From: Aquatica leii
Taxonomy: Eukaryota > Arthropoda > Insecta > Coleoptera > Lampyridae
Length of the DNA: 64,000 nucleotides
Reading direction: 5' to 3'
Assembly (NCBI GenBank): GCA_035610365.1
Contig: CM069436.1
Span: 90,707,912 to 90,771,911 of the forward strand
Shown: one piece after another, positions 1 to 12,381 of the stretch
Position numbering within the stretch: the stretch's first letter is position 1
Layout of the letters: each line of letters begins with the position of its first letter
The notes under the pieces: generated by a model
Databases searched by the model: none
What the model saw: only the letters and a program-made list of their open reading frames with translations
What the model was told of the DNA's origin: nothing
Program-made: the position numbers and the translations under genes

Positions 1-905
1 AATTTGTTTATAATTAGATTAGACAATTATTAATAAAATTTAAAAATTACGATGTGGTCATTTCTTAAAAAAAAGTTATTTTATGTGAAACGCGTAAATG
101 CGCTATTCCAGTTCGAGTCGTGCATAAAAAGCTAAATTTTCACAAAGATAGTCATTTCTGATTTTTCTGCAAATTTGTTTATAATCAGATTAAACAATTA
201 TTAATAACATATTAAAAAATTACCATGTGGTCATTTCTTAAAAAAAAGTTATTTTATGTGAAACGCGTAAATGCGCTATTCCAGTTCGAGTCGTGCATAA
301 AAAGCTAAATTTTCACAAAGATGATTTCTGATTTTTCTGCAAATTTTTTTATAATTAGATAAGACAATTATTAATAACATATTAAAAAATTACAATGTGG
401 TCATTTCTTAAAAAAAAGTTATTTTATGTGAAACGCGTAAATGCGCTATTCCAGTTCGAGTCCTGCATAAAAAGCTAAATTTTCAAAAAGATAGTCATTT
501 CTGATTTTTCTTAAAATTCGTTTTTTAATATGTTATTAATAATTGTTTAATCTAATTATAAACAAGTTTGCAGAAAAATCAGAAATGACTATCTTTGTGA
601 AAATTTAGTTTTTTATGCACGACACGAACTGGAATAGCGCATTTACGCGTTTCACATAAAATAACTTTTTTTTAAGAAATGACCACATCGAAATTTTTTA
701 ATATGTTATTAATAATTGTTTAATCTAATTATAAACGAACTTGCAGAAAAATCAGAAATGACTATCTTTGTGAAAATTGCGTTTGTTTATACGGCAATGT
801 AAGATGAGCATTGCTGCAACTTCGAGGTAAAATAACTTTTTTTTAAGAAATAACCACATCGTAATTTTTTAATATGTTGTTAATTATTATTTAATCTAAC
901 CATAA
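1..905. repeat. ~170-bp satellite, three forward and two inverted monomers
   Basis: A monomer of about 170-173 bp recurs: the marker ATGTGGTCATTTCTT occurs near positions 52, 225 and 395, and its reverse complement near 680 and 850. Three monomers therefore run forward and two run in reverse. The two blocks meet around 510-525. Stretch 490-509 is the exact complement of 573-591, so a long hairpin with a ~63-nt loop is possible. The last inverted monomer (from about 770) carries a replaced segment of about 60 bp. The array begins before the window. No open frame is visible. Each monomer contains an AGTTCGAGTC stretch resembling a pol III B box, but no A box was seen. Confidence 0.85.
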
Positions 906-960
906 ACAAATTTTTAAAGAAATCAAAAATGACTATGTTTGTAAAAATCGCACTTTTACA

Positions 961-3900
961 ATTACATGTTTAAATACATGTTTATTGAAATTGTTTTTAT
1001 TATTTTTAATAAAAATTATTTATAAATATATTAACTCATGTTTGTAGCTTACATTTATATTATAACTTTCATTTTGAAATGTTTAAAGGCTTTATATTGG
1101 CATTAAATTCAAAACAAATTTCTATGGCTAGATCCGTGGCTAACTTCACACCGATTAGAACTTTTGGTCGGTTTTCTAGATCACTAATTTTCTCAGCCCT
1201 TCGTAAAATTTTTTTCTGTTATGGATGGTAGTGTGTAGCATGTAAATATATGTTTGTATGAGTTTTCCTTCTATATTCCGTGTTACATAGTTTGTTAGTG
1301 TGGTAAGGAAATTTATAGTAAAGTTAAATCAAGTTGACTTTCCTAAAATGTAGTCTTGGACACACTATTTTTTTATTACAATTTACACCTGTAAGTGTTA
1401 ATTTATTGTAGTTTTCAACTAATTTAATTATGTAATAATTAATTACTATAAACTATGTACTAAGCATATTGTTTTAGCAAATTAAAAATTTGAAGAAGTA
1501 TGCACTCGGCCCGACAAAACGTTGCCAATTAACAGACAAATAAATTGTTTATGATGTCTCTGTTAAAGGTTAATAATAATAATTACAAACAAGGAAGAAA
1601 GAAAAAGTACAACTTATCGTAATAAATAGAATTATTTGTAAAAGCTTTGATTATTTAGTGTATATTAAAGATTTACTTACAAAGTAGAATAAATAGAGTT
1701 GCTGTTTAATTTAAGATGTATCTTCTATTACATACGTAAATCAGCAAAACGCTATCCGATAAATCACACAAAGCTAAGTTGTTTTTTTAGTAATTTAATC
1801 AATCATTAACTTATTAATTTGTTTAAACAATCTATTTGTTATGTAGTATTGCAGTATTTGTTGAAATTGTCTCCATCATCAATTTTAATAGTACATATTT
1901 AATAAACATTTAATAACAAAAATAAGAAGTTTTTTTTTGGAATTTCATTGTGTACATTCTTTTAAAAAAATATTTTTGATGCTTTCTTTTTAAATAATTT
2001 TTTTATGTTTATAAATCATATTACATTTTTAGTTGCCATATGACAGATAGAATTGCGTGGTTTTGTTTCGAAACGTCACTTATGCTTAACGTAAAGCAAA
2101 TCTCTTGCTAGAAATGTATTTAAACTGACACGATTTTTTGCTTGTAACGTGGATTAAATTATAATTTGTCGCCACATTAATATTTTTGCATACAAAAGCA
2201 CAATTAATGCTTGTTTTATATTCTTTAACAATTTTTCTTGTTTATTTACTGCCGTTTCCGTATTTTTAACAACAATTTAAAGATTTTTAATGGAGGAAAA
2301 TACCAATAAATCCAGCAACATATTAAATAACTACTTATATACACATATTAAATTAATAATAAAATTAATTTTAGAACCTATTGTGTAGTTTTTTGTTAAT
2401 CTTAATTTTTTTTGTTATAGTATTAAGTTTTAAAATTAATATTATATTAAATCGTTAACTGCAAAGTCCAAAGTTTAAGTAAAATCGGTGATATTTGAAA
2501 ATATGAATTTTATATGCAAACTGTTTTTAGAAATATACGTTTATACATTTTCTTCTACCTGAAGATTTAAGGCACTAAGTCAGTAATTTGTTATGTTACA
2601 AATGTTTTAGTATGATGTTTGTACTCTGTATAAGATTTGTTTTCGGAACGCCCACTTTTTGCCGCATGGGTAGGAATAAAAGGTCAAATTGAAAATGTTT
2701 TTCCGGTGACTGTGGTAGATTTCACATGTATGTTTTAACGTATGCGCCTAAGGTTTCACTTTAAAATTTCATAAGCATCTGTGTTATAAATTGGCGAAAG
2801 TCTTCCTGAGGTAAGCATTGACTCATATTTTTGCGATGTACGTTGATTTTCCCGTAATTGTCGATTTAGGATATCGCCACGTATTGGGCAGATTTGGAAT
2901 TTATGATTAATCCATTACCTTTTGTTGGAGGTTATAATTAGAAGCACGTACAAAAAGGGGCTTTTGATTAATTAATCTACTTCTGAGATAATCTGGGGGA
3001 GTTGATCATATTTGTAATTCGTGTAATGTTCAAAAAACTTAGGAGGCACACTTGCATTAAGAATAGTGAAAACTACTTGGATGCTAGACGCATCTAATTT
3101 TACTTCATTTCTTTAGCGATGGGTTATAGCGTGCCGATAGCTATCCGCATGAACAACCGTAAGTACTCGTTTTTCTTTTGCTTGTCAGTAATTTCTACAT
3201 TTTTCAAACGTGAAATACGTACGATATATGTAGATATAACTATTTTCACAATTAATGCATGCAGATTTTTTCGTTCCTACAGTGTCATTTTACTTGAAAT
3301 GCGATTTGCAATGTGAAATCACTAGTTTCACATTGAATTAAAGATTAACTTAATTTTATTCCAAATTTAATTGAGTTAGTCGCTAGAAATTTTAGTTGCG
3401 AGAAAACCCCAGTAACAAACTAATATTATGAAAAAAAAGTTACCAATTTATACATTTCATTAAATTCTATTGTTTGTTATATAACTTTTGTTATAATAAA
3501 AAAACAGTTACTATTAAAAAATTTTTATTTATCCGTTATTCTCAACTATTAAGTAAAATCTTACAACAAAGCAAAATTAATTAAAATGCAATTGAAAATC
3601 ATATTTTTAATTACAGAAATAAAAAATTAATTAATATACTTATTTTATAAATGTATTTAAACTCAATTTAAAATATCAAAAAAATGTAAAAATTATTATA
3701 CCATTTTAGCAATACAATTTATAATAATTTTAGTAAAAAAACTAATGTTTTTTTTACATTTAAATATAAATGTAAAACACAATCGTTTTAAAATTATTTA
3801 AACTTTAATTAGGTAAAAAAAAATTTTTTAATACTGTCAAAATCTAATTAAAACGATTTTTTATGAAACAAGATTTTTCAATTAACACACATCACAGATT

Positions 3901-4379
3901 TTGATAAAATAAAATTAAATTTTTGTAATAAATTAACAAATAACAAGATAAAACAACGTTAAAAAGTAAACATACATATTTAAATAAGATGTCTTATAAA
4001 AAAATACATTAAAACTAACAATTTTGAGATCAAATTTGATAAAACAAATTTTCACACATCCAATTGGAGTTGTAGTTAAAATAAAAAAATTAGGACTATT
4101 TTTGTGGTAGATAAAATTTAAAAATTTTGATTAATTATAGTAACTATAAACAAGATGAATATTTAGCAAAAATTGATTTGATATAAAATAAATTATTTAA
4201 ATATTTGGAAAATTTATTAATAGAACGTAAACGTTTTTCTAATTTAGTATTAATTTTTTTTCAGTTTTTCATGTTTTTTTCATGCTTCGACTAGTCAATA
4301 ATCAATCGTTATTCTGCAACATTATATTCCATATTCATTTTATACAAAAGTCTATTCAGATTAATTCAAATTCGTAAAT
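961..4379. other. AT-rich non-coding DNA
   Basis: No coding feature is supported. Open frames are short and of low complexity. A slightly less AT-rich patch (about 2640-3060) gave no recognisable protein in any frame I translated. A degenerate TGAAGA...AAAACGTT stretch near 1490-1525 may be a worn hammerhead-like repeat of the kind annotated at 43.2 kb. Confidence 0.5.
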
Positions 4380-4740
4380 AAAACAGAATTTTTTGTGACG
4401 TTTATTTGATATAAAGATTTTTGTAGTAGAATGCAAAAAATTGCATTTCAAAGTTTTGTAATTTTTTTTGGTTAAACCCAAATTCCACATCAATACATTG
4501 AGATCTGGGTAATGACATAAACACAAACATATCTCAGTTCGCTTGAGAATGACATATTCGAAATATTGTTTATATCTTCTTTGTTTGTAGAATTTGAAAA
4601 GAATTTTAATGCATTGCAGTTGAAACTAGCAATCAGTTCTATTTAACGGTTTGCTGAAAGATAAAATGTTTGGGTACGTTATTCTTTTGTGAAACTCTTT
4701 TAATTTAGTCAGAAGTAACAGTCCGTAACATAATTTGTTG
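4380..4740 (+). repeat. dispersed repeat, copy 1 (partner at 34.2 kb)
   Basis: This segment shares ordered blocks with 34,215-34,465: AATTTTTTGTGACGT at the start, a TTGTAGTAGAATG-like block, a TATATCTT block in the middle, and AGAAGTAACNGTCCGT near the end. Similarity is interrupted by indels. No coding capacity is evident. The (AAT)n tail of the neighbouring LINE begins at its right edge. Confidence 0.55.
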
Positions 4741-4744
4741 GTTA

Positions 4745-4786
4745 ATTATTATTATTATTATTGTTATTATTATTATTATTATTATT
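4745..4786 (-). repeat. (AAT)n microsatellite, 3' tail of the LINE
   Basis: The run is almost pure ATT triplets on the + strand, with one G interruption. It lies about 210 bp past the stop codon of the minus-strand RT. CR1-group LINEs commonly end in short simple repeats rather than poly(A), so this is probably the element's 3' terminus. Confidence 0.7.
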
Positions 4787-4997
4787 TGGATTTTATTTGA
4801 GTATATGAATACTTACATTTATACAAATAATTTTTTAATATCTATAACTCAAAAGGGCGAAGTTCAGATAGGTTTAACAAACCATCTGTTCTTCCACTTA
4901 ACCCCGAAAATACAATAAAATAAGCTTAAAAAAAATGAAATGGTGAGTAACATCAAGGTTTATCATTATAATGTGTTAATAAATGCAAAAATAATAG

Positions 4998-6560
4998 TTA
5001 TAAATTCTGTTTACTATACAAAATGTAATGAACATGCTTTTTAAAACAGTTTTGTGTCATTAGTTTTAAGTTTTCAGGTAACGCATTATACTTATGTGAA
5101 ATATTATATGTAAATGATCGTTTAAAAAAACTTGTTTTATGTGCTGCTGTAGTTAACAGTTGTTTACTGCGTATATTAACATTATACACTTTGTGTCTAA
5201 ACGTAATTTTATTATATAAATATGATGGAGTTTTAGACAAAATTATTTTGTGGAATAAGCAAGTAGCATGTAGGATCCTCCGATTTTTCATATTTAACCA
5301 ATTAAGACTAAATAGTTTGTGCGAAATATGTTGATATTTACGAATACCAAAGATTAGACGAAGACATGAGTTTTGCATGCGTTGAATTCGTTTGACATCT
5401 GTTTCATCTAAACAAGGGCCGTAAATACTATCACAGTAGTTAAACTGAGACAGTACTAACGACTCACAAAGCATTATTCGAATTTTTCGACTTATACTAA
5501 ATCTATTATTAAAAATTACCCGTAGCTGTGCGTAAGATTTTTGAATTACCAAAGATATATGTTTATTAAACCGGAGATTAGAATCAATCCACAGACCAAG
5601 ATTTTTTGCGACTTCCACAATAGGTAGTATAGTGTCGTTAACTTTAATAAACAAACTTGGCAAAACATCGTTTCTCAATTTTGCTCTACCAAATAACATC
5701 ACTGAGCATTTTTTTGTATTTATCGTTAAATTATGTTCCTTAGAATATTTTAATAAATTGCGAATATCATTGTTAACAGTTTTGATTGCAACATCACTAT
5801 ATGCACGATCAAAAGCAAATAAAAGTTGCGTGTCATCCGCGTACAGATGGTACTCACAATATTTTAAAGAACTTTTTAAATTTAAAGTATAAATTGTATA
5901 TAATAAAAGTCCAAGTATTGATCCTTGAGGTACACCTGATACTATAGGTAGGGGAAGCGATACGGAATTAGACAAAATTACAGTTTGATTACGATTTTTT
6001 AAATAATTATTAACTAATTCTACAGCGCTACCGCTAAAACCAATAAATTTTAATATAGATACTAACACATTGTGACACAACGTATCAAATGCTCTCGAAT
6101 AATCAATCATTACAAGGAGACATAATTTATTGCTATCAACATTTCTTATTATGGTATCAGTAATGTTTAGAAGTGCTGTTGTACAGCTATGATTAGGTCT
6201 AAAACCAGATTGTAATTCTGGTAATATAGAATGAAGATTTGTAAAATTAAGCATTTGTTCGGCCATTATTTTTTCCAATATTTTAGAAAAGCACGAGAGA
6301 AGGCTAATAGGGCGAAGGTCTTTAAATTCTTTAGGATCTTTAACTTTGGGCAGAGGAATAACATTAGCATTTTTCCACAATTCAGGAAACACGCTTTTTA
6401 GTAAACAAAAGTTAATAATATGAGTGATAAAAGGAATTATAAAGGGACAACACAATTGTATCATTTTAATATTAATGCCATCTGATCCACACGCATTTGA
6501 CCGAATACTAGAAATTATACGTAGAATTTCAGTATTACTTACAGGTCGAAAGGTAAACGT
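4998..6560 (-). pseudogene. non-LTR retrotransposon reverse transcriptase (CR1/Jockey group), 5'-truncated
   Basis: The open frame encodes about 520 residues of a LINE pol and remains in frame upstream of its first Met, back to a TGA at 6561-6563. RT blocks in order: NVIPLPK, LRPISLL, SGFRPNHS, the DYSRAFD aspartate block, SGVPQGSILG and the catalytic YADD, followed by the usual thumb region (YCDSIYGP) and a basic C-terminus. The position after QGSILG is Leu where most LINEs have Pro. The endonuclease half is missing or unreadable. The 3' UTR runs to the (AAT)n tail at 4745. The RT is one of the best-preserved frames in the window, but the element is 5'-truncated and cannot be autonomous. Family-level placement is by motif only. 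Confidence 0.9.
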
Positions 6561-6870
6561 TCATTTTTTTTAATTCTTTCCAAACAGCAGATACGTTACC
6601 ACCATTTTGACATTACATTGAATACAGTTTATATCTGGTATACATGCTTTGTGTTTTTTTAATTTTGAAGCCAGAATGTTGTTCATTTTTGAATTAATTC
6701 AGTTAACACAAAAACCGCCAAAAGAGTCAATTTGATTTTTTGTAAATTTTACCATGTTTGTATTTGTAACGATTTAAAGTTTATGTTGGTATATTTTGAC
6801 TGTTTGATAGGCAACTTTCGACTCACAATCGTAGATAGGAGCTAAAAATTTAAATTACTGGTAAGTCTTT
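6561..6870 (-). other. decayed 5' continuation of the LINE (possible)
   Basis: Short minus-strand peptides such as NVSAVWKELKKMN sit just upstream of the RT frame but in another frame. They resemble the linker between LINE endonuclease and RT. A deletion with a frameshift would explain the break. Nothing else is readable here. Confidence 0.3.
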
Positions 6871-7083
6871 CTACCGTAAGGAGCGGCGCAAGCTATAGGT
6901 ACGGATGTGACTGAACGCCATTCTTACGATTGATCTTGTAAATTTTGTAAGTCTTGGAGCAGCGCTCGGTAAAAATATTTTTTTATTGCTATTATGCTTC
7001 ATCGCTATTTCAACTTCTTCTAGAACATCACGGAGAAGACCAGCTGTAACCAGATTATCTTCATCAAATTTTTCTTCGTCAGT
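6871..7083 (-). other. unidentified coding-like open stretch, 70 codons
   Basis: Minus strand, from after a TAA at 7084-7086 to a TAG at 6871-6873. It is acidic at the start (TDEEKFDEDNLVTAG), helical in the middle (LLRDVLEEVEIAMKHN) and basic at the end. Its base composition is richer in GC than the surroundings, and it has no internal stop. I do not recognise a family. It could be a relic of a transposon ORF or of a host exon. No ATG start is present within it. Confidence 0.25.
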
Positions 7084-8985
7084 TTAGTAATGGGGTTCTG
7101 GTGAAGTAATCTGAGTTTGAGTATTATACATTTGCTATTGTATCCTCTGCAGACGCTAGTGCCGTGAATATTTTTCCATAATAAGATAAAGTAAAAATTT
7201 CATAGAGATTTTCCATCATAAAAGAATATTTGATAGAACTTTATAAATCAAAAACATATCTGAAAATATATCCTGCACGCGTTTATTGTACTCAATTGAG
7301 TACACTCATGTTTACCTAAACACGAAACAAAATGTAAGTTTTTGCTAACCTAATAAAAAATCTTGTTTTTAGATTTTTGTTTGTTATATCTAAAGAAAAT
7401 GCTCCCAAATTTAAAAGAAACTATAAATTTGAATATTTGTTTCTCTTTGTCTGTCAGAATTTATGCAGAAAACTGTAGGTATTAGGATTTTGCAATTATA
7501 CTTAATTTCTATAAAATTTGTTTGTTAAAAAATGCTTTTATTGTATTAATTTGGTAAAAACACGTAAAATGGTAAATATTAATATTATTTAATAGCAAAA
7601 CATTTTATTCTAAATTTCAAAAATCCTTAAAAAAATTTGTTTAAGTACTTATCTATAAATAATTTTAGATCAATCTATGTATAATGTGTTATGTTTTAAG
7701 CATTGTGTTGTAAAATGCTTTGTAAAAATTGATTGTTTTGTTACTCATCACAAATAAATAAAACATTTTTATCGATATTAACTAAACAAAAACAAAAAAA
7801 AATTGCAGTTATGTTAATCTTTTAAAATTAATACTGTAATTTTTATTTAATAAAATTTAAATTAAAATTGATACAAATACAAGTGCAAAACGTAAAAACC
7901 ACAAAAAAATTAATATAGTAATTATTGATTAATTTTAACAAAAAACAAAGTTTATGAGATAACAATTTTTATAGAACTCTTAACTTTAATAATACAAGCT
8001 AAAAAGTTTGCAGTAAAGATTAACCTTACATTTTACACGAACAATTTTTAGCTTAAACTGGTAAAGTATACTTACCTAACTAGTAAATAATAAATTTTTT
8101 TAAATTATTAAATAAATCTACAAAAGTTTTCTATAACGTTGCGTTTTATTTATCAAGTTTGCTAAAGTTTCTTAACACTGACATATATACAGGTTAAAAT
8201 TAATTATGTATAATCACGAGCAAAGAAAATATTGTTTTACTTTATTTATATTTATCATTAATAATAAAATTTTTGGTAAATTGTGTTTTATTTAAATTTA
8301 AGTATATCTAAACTATTATATCTTTTTAAACATTTTGGTATTAATTATATCGCATTTTATGGTTTAGAATTGTACTGGTTTAACCATATCTATATTTGTT
8401 TCAAATTTTAGTTTCAGATTCTGTTATTCTATTTAACATATAAATAAATTTAGATAGATTTCATTTTGTTTGCGTGAACAGATTAAAATATCAATTTATT
8501 TTAAACTGGTCAAGCGTTTTTAGCAAATAGAAATTTAGAAATGCCGTATATACAATATTGCACTAATTAATCTGATAATACCTGTTTTAATTAACTGAGA
8601 GAATGCTACGGCATACAGAATTAATTAAGAAAGTTAGACACTATACTGAATCTCAAATTAAGCAAGCATTTTAAAAACATAAAATTATTTAGTAAATCAA
8701 GTTACATTAAATAGAATTAAATAAACAATGTTATTTTTGGTATAGTAATCGAGTTTAGTTTAAATTAAAAATTTTTAATTTTATTTTGAAAATGTAGTAA
8801 ACTGACTCAAGTAAATAAATGTAAAGTGTCTACTCATTAAAATTCAATGTGATACGAATTTAGGTATATAAGGTTTAAGGCTTGTTCGTTTCTCTTTACC
8901 GTGACTTTTATTAATTTTTTTTACCATTAAATATATTTGTGTTTGTTACTTATTAAATTATTTTTTTACTATCTTTGTTTTAGTA
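7084..8985. other. AT-rich non-coding DNA
   Basis: Nothing recognisable apart from simple A/T runs. Confidence 0.5.
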
Positions 8986-9342
8986 CTATATAGGGTGTTC
9001 CAGAATATGTTGGCAATCTCCCGGATTTTCATAAGACACAATGATACGGCAAATTTCTATACACTCTTTCTTCTACAGCTCTTCCTAGAAAAATACAGGC
9101 TTATAGCGGACGCTCCTAGAAATGTCAAGCCTTTAACTAAAAAAAGTACTTCATGATCGACATTGTTAAAATGAATTGTTTACGAAAACAAAATAGTATT
9201 GTTCAATATGACTTTTTGCATTGGTTGTTACCTTCCTAAAATTTATTATTGGTTGCTATGGTTTTTTTATTTGTACTAATTTACATAAAAATTCTTTTCT
9301 TCAAGCGTATAGTAATTTTAATGTTTATGTATGATTAATCCA
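8986..9342. other. possible DNA-transposon end fragment
   Basis: It starts with TATAGGGTGTTCCAGAA, a terminus style common among insect DNA transposons. No matching opposite end was found, and no transposase frame follows. It adjoins copy A of the TIR element and may have replaced its missing end. Confidence 0.25.
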
Positions 9343-11203
9343 TTAGTAATTTTTTTTTGCTACGAATTGTACAGTTTTTATTAAACCGTATGACAACACT
9401 GCACATATTCTGTAAAAACAAGTTTATTTATAAAAATGACACTAACAAAAAAAAATTGTAAATGATAAATAAAATATAAATCTAAAATTTGCATACATTT
9501 TAAACATCTTGAAAAAATAAGTACTCAAAAAAATTGTATCCTAAAATTACTCATTACTATCATTACATATTACCTAAGTACTACATAAATGTTCTAAAGT
9601 ATGCCAAATATAACGCAACGCATTTACGTATGTAACATCCGTTACATACGGATGTTGTTTTCTGATGGCATCTGAAAAAAAACACACACAATTAAGATTT
9701 ACTCTGCCAAGTTGTATTAAAAAATCTGTATTTTATAATAATAATTATGAAATGCAGTAAAATAGATTAGGGTTATTTTAATTGGTATGAAATATACTTG
9801 CAAATGATTTCAGTTCCAGTTTTTCAATAAAGAAACTATGAAGACATATATTTTTTTATTTAAATATGGTTTACAGAAATTTCAACTATTATTTTTATTA
9901 ATTAATTAATCACTTTAATAGAACATCTACTATATGTTATTGTAATGTTTGTTTTTTTTTACCGAGTAGTACGAATTAATAAAATTAGGGAAAACTTTAA
10001 ACACTATTAGTTTTAAAAGTGCACAAAAGCATTTTATTGAGATTGATATTCAAAAAATAAGGACAATGTTCAAATAAATTTTAGAAACTGTTTTATGCAT
10101 ATATTTACTTATATATTTTTTTAAATGTGTTGTTTATTGATTAGTGACCATAATAACGTAAATAAAAGAATTTCTTTAATTTATGTTTCTTATTATTGAT
10201 GACCGTTGAAATTTCTTTGAATTATTTTCTGTAAACGTTAAACAGCCGACTAAGCAAACATCGAATTTAAGGTGTACTCGCTGCGTTAAAATAAATTATT
10301 TAGAAAACGTTTTTTTGCTTTTTTATATTTAAAAAATAAGAAAATTAATAGGTACTTACCTGATTATACAATTACGTTGCACTAAAACTTGATATAAAAA
10401 TTTAAACTTTGCAAACTGCAAACACGAAATCCAAATGCATATTAGTAAAGAAAACTTTCCTTATTCTTGTTCAGGGTTCATATAACTGTTTCTGAGTTTA
10501 GTACCCAAAAGCAGGTAAATAATAACCGTGTTAATATGTTCAATGTTCAAGAATTCTACAAATTTTTCTAAAAGGTACTTTGTGTAAACCCGTTCAGAGT
10601 GCCACAAAAATATTTGGAAAAAAGTGACCTTTAAAATCGTAAATACCTAATAGAATGCTAATAGTAAATTTACAGCAAAATTATGATACTTGGTCTAAAA
10701 TTTCTTTGCAGCAAATGTAGTTTATTATTGTAAAATTACTATATTTTTAGTTATAACGCAATTATTTTTACAATTAAATTCAAACGCAGATGTGTCAATT
10801 GCATATTCTCCTTGCGTAATTTTAAAAAAATTAAATTGCGTTTATATACATACTATCATTTTTTATTACTTTTTATTAAAATATGCGATTTTTAAAATAA
10901 GTATATTTAAATCGTGAGAACATGGTGTTAAGGTTTTTTTAGCAAAAATTAAAAAAAAGCTTAAAGGAAACGTTTTACTATAAATATGTAATCAATATTT
11001 ACCTGATGTCATGTAAACCTTGAAAAAAATGGTAAGGTTTTAAAATATATCAATGATATTGTACGTATATATATTTAAAATAGTAGTATTATACACTTTA
11101 ACAATATCAAGAATATATCTATTATACCAAGCAATATTTAGCCGTCTTTAAATATTGTACAAAGATTATTAGAATATCGTACATATATTTTGTGGTACTA
11201 TGG
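9343..11203 (-). mobile_element. unclassified TIR element, copy A (one end lost)
   Basis: Read on the minus strand, this matches copies B (15.9 kb) and C (39.1 kb) from a slightly changed terminus (TAGTACCACAAAATATA) inward. Shared landmarks include a TTTACATGACATCAGGTAAAT block, a CATTTGGATTTCGTGTTTGCAG block followed by a ~56-bp conserved stretch ending CAG|GTAAGT, and a poly-T...CAG|ATGCC junction. After that junction, A and C share a peptide of type VTDVTY(V/I)N(A/P)LRYIW. Copy A holds about 450 bp (roughly 9,800-10,260) that C lacks. The expected second terminal repeat is absent. Non-autonomous or decayed. Confidence 0.7.
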
Positions 11204-11371
11204 AGGTTAATCAGCCAAATATCATCAATTGTTAACAAGAGTTTAATCTGAGATTATTGTTTTCTGCAACGCAAAGTAAAGTTATTTAATTGTTGACAAA
11301 TAATATGCAAATTAAAAAAGTACACTACTAATTGAGTTTTTTGAGGTGACGTTTAGTGTCAATTTCGTCAT

Positions 11372-12381
11372 GCCACTGCACTTAATAAAAACACAACACA
11401 ATTAAACATATTTAATTACAACACGTAATTAGAGCTAGCATATAACTGACAATAAAATTATGAACTATTTTTGATAGTCTAGAGTAAGTAAACACTAGTC
11501 GGATGTAAACAACAAAACATACTTACAAAAACTAGAAACAAGTAACAGTGATCCGCCAAATCACAGTCAACGGATAAAAACCGTAAATAAATAACAGAAA
11601 AAAAAACATTTAAAATGTAAAAAAGTCAAAACAAACAATAGTTACAAGCAACTTCACAAAAACTAAAAATCAACTATTCAAACATTCAAAAATGTTAGTA
11701 CTAAAAAAATAAATGTAGCAAACACATTGTTATACACAGAATTAAGTGCGTGCGATGCACTAAATGATATATAGAACAAACTAAACAGAAAATTATTAAT
11801 CGGATTAAAAATCATTAATATGATTGCAAAAACGAAAAAAACAGGATCAGCATCATAATAATATTGGCCACAATTTCGATTTTAGTAACCCCACGATCTT
11901 ACAAATGGAACCTAAATACAATAAAAAAATTATTTCTGAGATTTGTATCACTAGATATGACAATGTAAATTTTAATATAATGGCTAATAACATTAGTACT
12001 GTTTATAATAACCTTATCACAAAATTGTCATGTTTTTAATTTTTCACCTCGTTTTGGTATCGCTATCTTTTCTTTGATTTTTTGGATACTTAGTTTTTAG
12101 TCTATGGGATGTCTGTAAGGTTTCTTGTAACTATTGTTTGTTTTGAGTTTTTTTTACATCTTAAATGTTTTTTTCTGTTGATTATTTATGGTTTTTGACT
12201 GATTTTGGCGGATAATCGCTACTTGTTTTTTGTTTTTTACATTTGACTAGCTTTTTAGTTACTCTAGATCTAGAATATCAAAAATTGTTTTTTTATTTTT
12301 ATTACTAGTTATATGCTAACTCAATTACGTGTTGCAAATACATTTGTATAATTAGGTTGTGTTTTTAATAAATGCAGTGGC
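11372..12381. mobile_element. foldback element with ~280-bp inverted ends around a Penelope-like remnant
   Basis: The two ends, 11,372-11,657 and 12,113-12,381, are inverted copies of one another. Both begin GCCACTGCAYTTAATAAAAA-like and keep matching, with small indels, through ACAAACAATAGTTACAAG. The 455-bp centre holds the plus-strand peptide annotated separately. Long inverted terminal repeats around a GIY-YIG C-terminus suit a Penelope-like retroelement, whose repeats can be inverted. I saw no clear target duplication. The reverse transcriptase portion is absent. Confidence 0.75.
11824..12039 (+). pseudogene. Penelope-like element, C-terminal part of GIY-YIG endonuclease region (fragment)
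   Basis: 71 codons ending at TAA. The order of residues, GHNFDFSNPTILQMEPKYNK then IISEICI, N and YNNLI, matches the tail that follows the GIY-YIG nuclease in Penelope-like proteins: a His-x-Phe-Asp block, a conserved Glu before a basic stretch, a second Glu, and a terminal Tyr-Asn segment. The catalytic GIY and YIG motifs themselves are not present, so this is only the domain's end. The first codon is not a true start. It lies between the two inverted ends of the foldback element. Identification is by motif pattern from memory of the family. Confidence 0.6.

Noticed and set aside
100..125. B-box-like AGTTCGAGTC in the satellite monomer, suggesting a tRNA-derived SINE
   Set aside because: No A box at the right distance and no pol III terminator pattern or A-rich tail.
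3119..3316. Short ATG frame rich in Phe and Ile
   Set aside because: Composition follows the AT background and no domain or splice context supports it.
5632..5892. Plus-strand open frame over the LINE
   Set aside because: Antisense shadow of the well-supported minus-strand RT.
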